Below are positions 1 through 7,579 of a stretch of 64,000 nt of DNA, one piece after another. Both the position numbers and the translations under genes were made by a program. The number at the start of each line of letters is the position of its first letter. Within the stretch, counting starts at the first letter, position 1. Source of the stretch: Primorskyibacter flagellatus. GTDB lineage: Bacteria > Pseudomonadota > Alphaproteobacteria > Rhodobacterales > Rhodobacteraceae. The notes under the pieces were generated by a model. It was not told the DNA's origin. It did no database searches and worked only from the letters and a program-made list of their open reading frames with translations. The stretch is from assembly GCF_014638275.1 (NCBI RefSeq), contig NZ_BMFJ01000001.1, positions 434,001 to 498,000 of the forward strand, given 5' to 3'.

Positions 1-1788
1 GTCCAGACTTTCCTCGCGGATGGCCGCTATCTTGACGAAGCCGCCGATCTGGACGCCGGGGCGATGGGCAAGCCCGGGACTATCGGTGGCAAGGGCGGGA
101 CGGGCGAGCGTCTGGACGAAGCCGCCGCGCTTGAAGCGATCCGAACTGCTGAGAACTTCCACGTCTCGGCAATCCGGCTCGCCGGACATTGGGCGGCTCA
201 GGGCGAGCCCCTGTTGCGCGTTGGTGAGAAGCTGCGCACCGTCTTCAATGAGGTGCCCGAGGCCGAAAGGGACGCGCGTTGGTATGAGCGCGTGAAGACG
301 ATCCCGGAAATTCTCACGCATGTCTACGGGCGCGAGGTCTCGAAGGCCGCGCACGGGGTGGACGACGACCTGATGACCGACTTCGATGAAATCTGGATTG
401 ACCAGCACCCCGGGGGCGAAGAGCCCGAATTTGTCGACGAACTGGCAGGCTTCGACCTTGACCAAGATGGAGTGATCCGCGCCTTCACCGATAGGCACGT
501 TGGGGAATTGCTCTTCGATCATAACGCCGGGCGCTGGTTCCGATTCATGGGGCACCGCTGGCAGCGCGAGGAAACCCAACTCGCCAAACACTACGCGCGC
601 GCCGTCTCCACCGATCTGGCGTCCCGCGACCCGAAGGCCAAGGCACTCAAGAACGTGAACGTCTGGGAAGCCATTGAGCGCGGCGCACGCACCGTGCGCG
701 AGTTCGCTTTCTCGGCCTCGGGCTGGGATAGTGACGCTATGTTGCTCGGCACCCCGGGCGGCGTAGTGGACCTGCGGACGGGGCAGCTTCGCCCCGGGCA
801 GCCTGAAGACTATGTGTCGAAAGCGGCGGCGATCACTCCGGTTCCGCTCGAAGCCTTCGATCCCGAGCGCGACTGTCCGCGTTGGCTGGCATTCCTTGGC
901 CAAGCCCTTGGCAGCGACGCTTCGGCGATCCGTTTCTTCCAGCAATGGGCGGGATATAACCTCACGGGCGAGACCCGTGAACAAGTGCTGTTGTTCATCT
1001 ATGGGCCGGGCGGCTCCGGCAAGACTACGGCAGTTTCGGTTCTCTATGATCTGTTGGGCGAATATGCCGCCAACGTCGCCACGTCCACGCTGACGGCACA
1101 GCGGCACGAAGCGCACCCCGAAGAGCTGGCACGGTTGCATGGCCCACGCATGGCTGTTGCCAGCGAGACGGAAGCGGGCTCGAAATGGGCTGAGAACCGT
1201 ATCAAGGCGCTAACGGGTGGTGACCCGATCACGGCGCGCTTCATGCGTCAGGATAGCTTCGAGTTCCGCCCCGCGTTCAAGTTAACCATCGTGGGCAACA
1301 ACGCCCCCGGCCTGAGCGACGTGGACTCCGCGATCCGACGCCGCTTCATGATCCTGCCCTTCGATCACCCGCCCGCCGCAAAGGACGAACATCTGCCCGA
1401 GAAGCTGAAGGCCGAGTGGCCGGGCATTTTGTCGTGGGCGATCCGTGGGGCACTGGACTGGCAGGAAAACGGTCTGGTGCGCCCGGCTGTCGTGGAGGCC
1501 GCCACGCGGGATTACTTCGCCCGCGAAGACACGTTCTCTCGATGGTTGGAAGATGAATGTGAGCTTATCCCGGGTACGGCCACCCTCACGGCGGAACTGT
1601 TCGAGTCGTGGCGAGACTATGCTTACCGCAACCGGGAAGACCCGGGCTCCTTGAAGCGCACCTTCCCGGAGCGACTGCAACGTGCCGGATTTGAACCCGT
1701 CAAAAACAGGGGCGGTATTCGTGGGCGGGGATTCATGGGGCTGAAATGCCGCCAGCGTGAGTGGAGCGACTTCGATGGATTGGTTTAA
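1..1788 (+). CDS. P4/D5-family phage primase-helicase (5' end outside window)
   Basis: The frame is open from base 1, so the gene probably begins upstream; the ATG at 64 would lack the N-terminal primase domain. The visible 595 residues look like a D5_N region followed by a superfamily 3 helicase. The Walker A motif GPGGSGKTT lies at bases 1003-1029, KLTIVGNNAP (sensor-like) at about 1279-1308, and a P4-family C-terminal winged-helix region follows. Such proteins prime and unwind at the replication origin of phages, plasmids and satellites. The repeat-rich gap just downstream and the packaging genes after it fit an autonomously replicating mobile element. The family is clear; the missing N-terminus leaves the primase type undetermined. 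Confidence 0.9.
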   Translation, partial: VQTFLADGRYLDEAADLDAGAMGKPGTIGGKGGTGERLDEAAALEAIRTAENFHVSAIRLAGHWAAQGEPLLRVGEKLRTVFNEVPEAERDARWYERVKTIPEILTHVYGREVSKAAHGVDDDLMTDFDEIWIDQHPGGEEPEFVDELAGFDLDQDGVIRAFTDRHVGELLFDHNAGRWFRFMGHRWQREETQLAKHYARAVSTDLASRDPKAKALKNVNVWEAIERGARTVREFAFSASGWDSDAMLLGTPGGVVDLRTGQLRPGQPEDYVSKAAAITPVPLEAFDPERDCPRWLAFLGQALGSDASAIRFFQQWAGYNLTGETREQVLLFIYGPGGSGKTTAVSVLYDLLGEYAANVATSTLTAQRHEAHPEELARLHGPRMAVASETEAGSKWAENRIKALTGGDPITARFMRQDSFEFRPAFKLTIVGNNAPGLSDVDSAIRRRFMILPFDHPPAAKDEHLPEKLKAEWPGILSWAIRGALDWQENGLVRPAVVEAATRDYFAREDTFSRWLEDECELIPGTATLTAELFESWRDYAYRNREDPGSLKRTFPERLQRAGFEPVKNRGGIRGRGFMGLKCRQREWSDFDGLV

Positions 1789-1807
1789 GCCATTGAAATC
1801 TCTCAAG

Positions 1808-1902
1808 TGGGACATGTGGGACATGTCTTCCGGTTTATCGCCTACGCGCGGGCGCGCACACACGTATAGAGGGGAACCGGCACACATGTCCCACATGTCC
1901 CA
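1808..1902. repeat. 19-bp perfect inverted repeat after the primase gene; candidate origin iterons
   Basis: Arm 1 (1808-1826) reads TGGGACATGTGGGACATGT. Arm 2 (1884-1902) is its exact reverse complement, with 57 bases between. Each arm holds the unit GGGACATGT twice in tandem, so four units face each other. The position just 3' of a replicative primase-helicase gene is where several phage satellites keep their origin. The origin role is inference; a hairpin terminator is less likely with so long a spacer. Confidence 0.6.
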
Positions 1903-1951
1903 ACCTTACGGAGCTACGCCCGTAACACCAGCCGTTCCCGAGCTTCCCGCC

Positions 1952-2090
1952 TTTACCGCGCTTCCCGGGATTCCCCCTTGGGTCCTTCCCGGCAGCTCGG
2001 CACGCGGGGGACGCGGAGCCCCGGTCTATCGGGCGATTCAGGAAAATTGGAAACGGGAACCCGGGTTTTACCGCCCTTCCCGGGATTCCC
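1952..2090. repeat. 24-bp direct repeat in the gap between primase and small terminase
   Basis: Bases 1952-1975 and 2067-2090 are identical except for one base. Both contain the core CTTCCCGGGATTCCC. Together with the inverted repeat at 1808-1902 they fill the 324-base gap from 1789 to 2112, where no convincing gene was found. The repeats could be part of a replication origin or a packaging (cos/pac) region ahead of the terminase genes. Confidence 0.5.
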
Positions 2091-2112
2091 GCCGTTACCG
2101 TGAGGAAAGAGC

Positions 2113-2625
2113 ATGAATATCCCCGCTGAAGAACTGGCATGGATCGAAGACATGGCCGGGCTGCCTGGGAAGCCCGCGGCTGGTAACCCCGTCTCGGCCG
2201 CGATCTTGGGGGAGTGGCTTGGCATCACCCCCAACCGCATCCACGCGCTGGCCCGCGACGGCGTGCTCCCCCGGAACCCAGACGGCAAGACCTTCCCGCT
2301 GAAGGCATCCGTGGCGGCCTACGCCGATCACACCCGGGCGGGCAGCCTCGGCCGTCGCGCCGACGGCGAACTGGCGGCCGAGAAGATCAGGTTGGCCCGT
2401 GCGACCGCAGAGAAAACGGAATTGGTAAACGCCAAGACCCGTGGCGAGCTCCTAGACGCGAAGCGGGTGGCGTCTGAATGGGCCAGCACGTTGACCGATC
2501 TGCGGGCGGCAATCCTCGCGATCCCGCAGCGCGTCGCAGGCCGCTGCGCTCTGGACCGTGGCACGACGCAGGCGCTGGACGAAGAAATCCGCGCGGCCTT
2601 GGAGGCGCTGGCCGATGAAGCATGA
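2113..2625 (+). CDS. terminase small subunit, Nu1-like
   Basis: A 170-residue protein. Residues about 26-75 form a winged helix-turn-helix resembling the DNA-packaging protein Nu1 (ILGEWLGITPNRIHALARDG). A charged alpha-helical segment follows (GELAAEKIRLARATAEKTEL), as in lambda-type small terminases that bind cos and contact the large subunit. AGGAAAGAGC lies just before the ATG. It overlaps the large terminase start by 11 bases, so the two are translationally coupled. Its place immediately before a GpA-type large subunit supports the call. Confidence 0.85.
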   Translation: MNIPAEELAWIEDMAGLPGKPAAGNPVSAAILGEWLGITPNRIHALARDGVLPRNPDGKTFPLKASVAAYADHTRAGSLGRRADGELAAEKIRLARATAEKTELVNAKTRGELLDAKRVASEWASTLTDLRAAILAIPQRVAGRCALDRGTTQALDEEIRAALEALADEA

Positions 2626-4390
2626 CCCCTATAGCCGTCTTCGCCGCGAGGCGATGCAGGTGCTCCGGCCGCCTGCCAAGATCGCCCTTTCGGATTGGGT
2701 CGAAAAGCACGTCTTCCTGCCGAGCGCCATTGCCGCGCAACCCGGCCGGATGCGGCTCTGGCCGCACCAGCGGGCTATCGCGGACTCCATCGGCGACCCG
2801 GGCGTGGAGCGCGTTTCCGTCCTGAAGAGCGTTCGCGTGGGCTACACGCAGCTTCTGACGGCCGCCATTGGGCACTATGCCGTCAACGACCCGAGCCCGG
2901 TCCTTGTCGTGGTTCCGGCCGAGCAAGACGCCCGCGACCTGATGACCGGCAACGTGGAACCGACCTTCGCGGAGTCGCCGCTCCTGCGGGCGGCCCTGAA
3001 GGCTGACGACGGCGGCCGGGACACGCTCTTCCAGCGCCGCTTCCCGGGCGGCTCACTTAAACTGGTCTCGGCCCGCTCGCCGCGCAACCTGCGGGGCCAC
3101 ACGGCCCGGGTTCTGCTGCTGGACGAAGTGGACGGCTTCGAGATCGACGCCCGCGGCGAGGGCGACCCCGTGAGCCTTGCAGAGCGCCGCACGCTGTCCT
3201 ACGGCGACCGGAAGATTGTCATGGGGTCCACGCCCGTGGACGAGGCCACCAGCCGCATTCTGCGGGCCTACAGCGCCTCGGACGGCCGGGTCTATGAGTG
3301 CCGATGCCCGGAATGCGGCGGCATGACGGAAATCCTCTGGCGGCATATCGAGTGGCAGCCGGATACGCCCGGGACGGCCGCCTTCCGCTGCCCCCATTGC
3401 GAAGCCTTGATCGAAGAGCGCCACAAGCCCGGCATGATCCGGGACGGAGGCTGGCGGATCACCCGGCCGCACGTCCACGGCCACCACGGCTACCGCATGA
3501 ACGCGCTTATCTCGCTCCTGCCCAATGCGAGCTGGGGCCGCCTTGCGGCGGAGTTCTTGGAGGCCAAGCGCAACCCCGAGACGCTGAAGGCGTTCACGAC
3601 CACGCTCTTGGCCGAGCCTTGGCGCGACGATGCCGAAGAGCTGGACGACGCATCGCTCTACGGCCGCCGCGAACCCATCGGCCTCGACCGGGTGCCGCCC
3701 GAGGTTCTGGTGCTCAGCGCAGGCGTGGACGTGCAGGACGACCGCTTGGAGGTTTCGACGGTCGGCTGGACCAAGGACGGCGACGCGCTGGTGCTGGCGC
3801 ACGAAATCGTCTGGGGCAGCCCCTTGGAGGGCGAGTCCTGGGCGGAGCTGGATGACCTCCTGCGGCGGGACTTCCGGCACCCGCGCGGCGGCGTGCTGCG
3901 GGTTGATGCCACCATCGTGGACTCCGGCGACGGCGGGCACGCCGATGCCGTCTATGCCTTCTGCCGTCCGCGCTCTGGCCGCCGGGTCTTGGCGGGCAAG
4001 GGCGTCCCCGGGTTCCAGCGGCCCGCGATCCAGCTCAGCAATGCCCGCAACGTGCGGCTGATCTTGGTCGGGGTGGACGCGATCAAATCGCAGCTCGTGA
4101 CCCGCCTCAGCTCGGGCCGTTCCATCCGCTTCGGTGACACGCTGGATGCTACCTATTTTGAGCAATTAACCGGCGAGCGCCGCGTCGTGAAGTATTCCCG
4201 GGGGCACCCCGTGCGGCGATTCGAGCGCATCCCCGGCCGCCGCGTGGAGACGCTGGACTGCCTGACCTACGCCTTTGCGGCGCGGCAGCTTGTGGGGCTG
4301 GACCTCGGACGGCGGGAAGATGAGCTTGCAAGCGTGACGGGGACAGTCAAACCCGCTACCGTCATTCGCAGTAAATGGCTTGAGGGATAA
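2615..4390 (+). CDS. phage terminase large subunit, GpA family
   Basis: A 591-residue packaging motor and nuclease. The start at 2615 was chosen because GGAGGCG lies 7 bases upstream; an in-frame ATG at 2558 lies deep in the small-subunit gene. The variant Walker A is KSVRVGYT (residues 71-78), as in lambda gpA. Walker B is LLLDEVD (167-173). A zinc-knuckle-like set of cysteines lies at 229, 231, 234, 259 and 262. An acidic nuclease-like segment (VDATIVDSGDGGHADAVY) follows in the C-terminal half. It cuts concatemers and translocates DNA into the prohead at the portal. Full length for the family. Confidence 0.95.
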   Translation: MKHDPYSRLRREAMQVLRPPAKIALSDWVEKHVFLPSAIAAQPGRMRLWPHQRAIADSIGDPGVERVSVLKSVRVGYTQLLTAAIGHYAVNDPSPVLVVVPAEQDARDLMTGNVEPTFAESPLLRAALKADDGGRDTLFQRRFPGGSLKLVSARSPRNLRGHTARVLLLDEVDGFEIDARGEGDPVSLAERRTLSYGDRKIVMGSTPVDEATSRILRAYSASDGRVYECRCPECGGMTEILWRHIEWQPDTPGTAAFRCPHCEALIEERHKPGMIRDGGWRITRPHVHGHHGYRMNALISLLPNASWGRLAAEFLEAKRNPETLKAFTTTLLAEPWRDDAEELDDASLYGRREPIGLDRVPPEVLVLSAGVDVQDDRLEVSTVGWTKDGDALVLAHEIVWGSPLEGESWAELDDLLRRDFRHPRGGVLRVDATIVDSGDGGHADAVYAFCRPRSGRRVLAGKGVPGFQRPAIQLSNARNVRLILVGVDAIKSQLVTRLSSGRSIRFGDTLDATYFEQLTGERRVVKYSRGHPVRRFERIPGRRVETLDCLTYAFAARQLVGLDLGRREDELASVTGTVKPATVIRSKWLEG

Positions 4391-4445
4391 TGGATGACGA
4401 AAGTTACGATAGACACGTTGGCTTGTTTTGAGGCGGTGAGAAACC

Positions 4446-5084
4446 ATGCTCTCAATTGACATTGATGGCATTTGGGAGCCGAGCGACTTTTCCCAAGTTC
4501 TAAACGCCACAGAAAGCATGTATTATAAGCTTGATTGGTATGGTTCGGGGCGGCGCGGCTCGCGACGATCTTTGTATTACCTTGACCCCTACTTCATAAC
4601 TCGTGGGCTTATCTCAGAGGGGGAACACTATGCAGAAGCCCTCGACAGATTGAATCTACGGATTGTCGAAGAGGCAAGGCTTAAAGCGTATGGTGCCCAC
4701 AGGCTGTATGTTGAGCGGATTCAATACAACTCACCGGGCGGTATAGACCTTCTGGGCATAGGAAAAGCGTGCGAGTCCATCGCAAACGGTATTGGCCGCA
4801 TGGTCCGGTATTACGATGAACGCAAAGTTCGGCGAGAACGAGACGCGCAGGAGCAGCTGGAAACTGAACGTAGAGGGCTTGAAATTGAGCGCGACCGTGA
4901 AACCCTGCGCTCTTTGAAGATCAAGAACGCGAGAGACATGCTTGAACTCGAACGGGACTTTCCCGAAGAAGCAAGAGAAGCATTGATACCGCTTTTGGTT
5001 CGCGATCAAGATGTATTGGCGGAAAAGATTGCCGATGGGCGAATTACGAATGCTAGGACGATAAAGTCCGATTTTGGGGGCTGA
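4446..5084 (+). CDS. unknown protein, AT-rich cargo gene with coiled coil
   Basis: This 212-residue protein sits between large terminase and the pre-portal gene, where tailed phages usually have no such gene. I do not recognise it with certainty. A conserved-looking segment YNSPGGIDLLGIGKA (residues 94-108) precedes a highly charged predicted coiled coil (about 121-172). No signal peptide or membrane segment is evident. Its codon use is clearly more AT-rich than its neighbours (many AGA, ATA and TAT codons), which suggests separate acquisition. The ATG at 4446 follows GAGGCGGTGAG. A phage-defence or superinfection role would be typical for such an insertion but is only inference. Confidence 0.7.
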   Translation: MLSIDIDGIWEPSDFSQVLNATESMYYKLDWYGSGRRGSRRSLYYLDPYFITRGLISEGEHYAEALDRLNLRIVEEARLKAYGAHRLYVERIQYNSPGGIDLLGIGKACESIANGIGRMVRYYDERKVRRERDAQEQLETERRGLEIERDRETLRSLKIKNARDMLELERDFPEEAREALIPLLVRDQDVLAEKIADGRITNARTIKSDFGG

Positions 5085-5085
5085 G

Positions 5086-5313
5086 TCAGCTCATCCCGAA
5101 AGACTGCGACCAGTCGGTCACGTCGGCATCGCTCGACTTCCCGTCGGATACCCATGCGATAACGTCGTCCGGCTCCGGCACACGGTAGTGCCGACACATC
5201 AGCACGACCGCCGCCCGCCACGCACCGATGGAAACGCCGCTCGCCGAGTCCGCGATCATGACCGTTCGCGCCATCTCGCGCACCGCGTTCACGAGTTCAA
5301 GGTCGTGTTTCAT
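5086..5313 (-). CDS. small unknown protein antisense to the head operon
   Basis: A 75-residue protein on the opposite strand to all surrounding phage genes. Its stop lies 1 base from the stop of the cargo gene at 4446-5084. The start at 5313 was chosen for AGAGGA 6 bases upstream; a longer in-frame start at 5361 lacks support. The protein is acidic at its C-terminus (ending DADVTDWSQSFGMS) and has no recognised domain. It is divergent from the gene at 5575 across a dyad-rich promoter region. It may be a small regulator or a partner of the cargo gene; function unknown. Confidence 0.5.
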   Translation of the reverse strand: MKHDLELVNAVREMARTVMIADSASGVSIGAWRAAVVLMCRHYRVPEPDDVIAWVSDGKSSDADVTDWSQSFGMS

Positions 5314-5450
5314 CTCTGATCCTCTTGAAAATGGTGCGGCCCGGAGCGGGTAGGAGACCACCCCGGGCCGCTGGTGCGAGGGGCGAACCTTGGCCCGCCC
5401 CCCGCATTGGCTCTCGACACCTCCGGCTTAAACCGATTCCACTTATTCAA

Positions 5451-5507
5451 TCAAGTCACAAAGTTGACTGTCTACCTGAAGTAGACAGTTGAAAATCAAT
5501 GACTTGA
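5451..5507. promoter_or_regulatory. nested dyad, candidate operator or attenuator
   Basis: An inner hairpin ACTGTCTAC (5467-5475), loop CTGAA, GTAGACAGT (5481-5489) is enclosed by an outer inverted pair TCAAGTCA (5451-5458) and TGACTTGA (5500-5507). The region is AT-rich. It lies in the 261-base divergent gap between the small minus-strand gene and the gene at 5575, so it may control one or both. No T-run follows, which argues against a simple terminator. Confidence 0.5.
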
Positions 5508-5574
5508 GTCAATTCATGGACTCGACTCCTAAGTCATGTCGGGATAAATTTGACCTATCGCATGGGAGATAGAA

Positions 5575-6183
5575 ATGCAGGACACAGCAATGACCGAAGA
5601 GACATATGGGGGGCCGTTCTTCATCCCCGAAGGCACCTCCGACCCGCTGGGCATCACCACTTCGGCCGCCGCCCGCGCCCTCGCTGATGCCGGTTTTCCG
5701 GCCTCGAAAGCCACCATCGCGTTCCGCAATCTCGTGGCGGCCGGGCGGGTGCACCCCTACCACCGGCAGGTTTCCGACGCCCGCAAACCCTACCTCTTCC
5801 GGGCGGATCAGGTGATGGCCGCGGCCGTGATGATCCGCATGAACGAAGCCGGGTTCCGTGGCGACGGGCCGTTCAACGCAGCCGAATCGGCCCTGAACGA
5901 TTGGAACGTGCGCGACCTCGCTGGCGCTCAAGCTCCGGCACCGCGCCCCGTCGCGTGGGCCTTCCGCTGCCTGATGGAAGGTCACCGGGGCTTCGGTTTC
6001 GAGCTGCGGATCGGCCGGTGCATGAAGAGTGGCAGGGTGGAGCACTCGGCCCGCATCCGTCACGTCGCCTCGGACACGGGCACCAACTGGCACTTCTCGC
6101 CGACCGTGGTCGAACGCAGCACGTGGCTGACCGACCTCGATTCCATCTTCGACCATCTGTCGCGGGAAAAGGCGATCCACTGA
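5575..6183 (+). CDS. unknown protein with possible winged-helix N-terminus, coupled to portal
   Basis: A 202-residue protein ending 1 base before the portal start, so translation is probably coupled. Residues about 27-85 (TTSAAARALADAGFPASKAT onward) resemble a MerR/excisionase-like winged helix. The C-terminal half, rich in aromatic and basic residues, matches nothing I know. A second ATG at 5590 is an alternative start. The slot before portal is often taken by small head-assembly or DNA-binding proteins. In this element it could equally be a regulator that redirects packaging. Function not assigned. Confidence 0.65.
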   Translation: MQDTAMTEETYGGPFFIPEGTSDPLGITTSAAARALADAGFPASKATIAFRNLVAAGRVHPYHRQVSDARKPYLFRADQVMAAAVMIRMNEAGFRGDGPFNAAESALNDWNVRDLAGAQAPAPRPVAWAFRCLMEGHRGFGFELRIGRCMKSGRVEHSARIRHVASDTGTNWHFSPTVVERSTWLTDLDSIFDHLSREKAIH

Positions 6184-6184
6184 T

Positions 6185-7579
6185 ATGGCCTTTCCCTTCG
6201 CCGCAGCTCTCCGTTCCGCGTTCCGCCGCGACGCCCCGCAGCCCACGGGGCGGCGGAGCTTCGATGCGGCCGGGGGTGGGCGTCAGGGCCGGGCCATGCA
6301 GACCTTCGGCCCGATCAACCCGGAAGTGGGGGCGGCGCTCCATTTGGTCCGCGCCCGTAGCCGCTACCTCGCCGCCAACGACCCCTTCGCGTCCAACGGC
6401 GTTGCCAACTGGTGCGGCGCTCTGATCGGCCCGGGCATCCGACCCGCCCCGAAGGCAGAGACGCAGGACGCCCGGGCTCTGGCGGGTGGCGCGTTTGAGG
6501 CTTGGGCGGATGACGCGGACCACGCGGGACGCACCGACTGGTGGGGCCTGCAACGCGACATTGCCCGACACATCGTCGTGGACGGCGAGGCGCTGGTGCT
6601 GCTGCGGGACGGTCCTAACGGGCTCCGGCTCCAAGTTCTGCCGCCCGAGCTGCTGGACGAGTCCAAGAGCGCCACGCTCAGCGACGGCCGCGAGATCGTG
6701 CAGGGCGTGGAGTTCGATTCCGAGGGGCGGCGCGTTGCCTATTGGGTGCTGCCGCAGAAGCCCGCTTCGATCTATGCCGAATATGCCCCGGCCGTCCGGG
6801 TGGACGCTGCCGACGTGCTCCACGTCTTCCAGCCCCTCGCCGCCGGTCAGGTGCGCGGGGTGCCGTGGCTCGCCCCGGCCGTGCTGACCGCGAGCGAGTT
6901 GGGCCAGCTCATGACTGCGCTGCTGGTGGGCACCAAGGTCTCGGCCATGTTCGCCGGGTTCCTTACCGATCTGAACCAGACGGGCGGCTTCCCCTTCGAC
7001 GGCGATCAGACCGGCAGCATCATGGACTCCGGCTTGGAGCCCGGCACGCTGAAGGTGCTGCCCGCCGGGATGGACGTCAAATTCGCCGCGCCCGACGCCG
7101 CCAAGGAAGCGGCAATCGTGGTGCGGACCAACCTGTTGGCCTACGCCGCCGCTCTGGGCCTGCCCGAGCACATGCTGTCGGGCGACCTGACCAACGCCAA
7201 TTATTCGAGCCTGCGGGCCGGGCTGCTGCCGTTCCGGGCGCGGGTGGAACAGGTGCAATATGGCACCCTCGCGCCGCAGCTCCTGCGGCCGGTCTGGCGG
7301 CGCTGGATCGCAACCGAAGTGATCGCCGGGCGTCTGGACGTGTCGCCCGAGCTGCGGGCCGAATGGATCATGCCCCGGCACGCGCAGGTGGACGCACAGA
7401 AGGAGATGGCTGCGGTCAAGGAAGCCCTCGCGCTCGGCCTCATGTCCCGGACGCAGGCGATCCACGAAATGGGTTGGAACCCCGACGACCTCGATTCCGA
7501 GATCGCGACCGACCGCGCCCGCGAAGCCGCTCTGGGGCTCAACTTCACCGGACAAGGGGGCGACGATGCCGTTGGATGA
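6185..7579 (+). CDS. phage portal protein, lambda family
   Basis: A 464-residue protein of the lambda gpB-type portal family. It forms the dodecameric ring through which the terminase pumps DNA. Family features are the N-terminal QTFGPINPEV/VRARSRYLAANDPF region, the conserved GVPWLAPAVLTASELGQLM helix segment and LTNANYSSLRAGLLPFR (near 7190-7240). It lies between the pre-portal gene and the protease-capsid gene and overlaps the latter by 14 bases, as in compact head operons. Slightly shorter than lambda gpB, within the family range. Confidence 0.95.
   Translation: MAFPFAAALRSAFRRDAPQPTGRRSFDAAGGGRQGRAMQTFGPINPEVGAALHLVRARSRYLAANDPFASNGVANWCGALIGPGIRPAPKAETQDARALAGGAFEAWADDADHAGRTDWWGLQRDIARHIVVDGEALVLLRDGPNGLRLQVLPPELLDESKSATLSDGREIVQGVEFDSEGRRVAYWVLPQKPASIYAEYAPAVRVDAADVLHVFQPLAAGQVRGVPWLAPAVLTASELGQLMTALLVGTKVSAMFAGFLTDLNQTGGFPFDGDQTGSIMDSGLEPGTLKVLPAGMDVKFAAPDAAKEAAIVVRTNLLAYAAALGLPEHMLSGDLTNANYSSLRAGLLPFRARVEQVQYGTLAPQLLRPVWRRWIATEVIAGRLDVSPELRAEWIMPRHAQVDAQKEMAAVKEALALGLMSRTQAIHEMGWNPDDLDSEIATDRAREAALGLNFTGQGGDDAVG

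Noticed and set aside
1757-2116. A 119-codon plus-strand frame across the primase-terminase gap.
   Set aside because: It starts inside the primase gene, is repetitive and proline-rich, and merely reads the inverted and direct repeats.
2558-2614. Upstream in-frame ATG for the large terminase.
   Set aside because: It lies inside the small-subunit gene without a ribosome site; the ATG at 2615 has GGAGGCG at the right distance and matches family N-termini.
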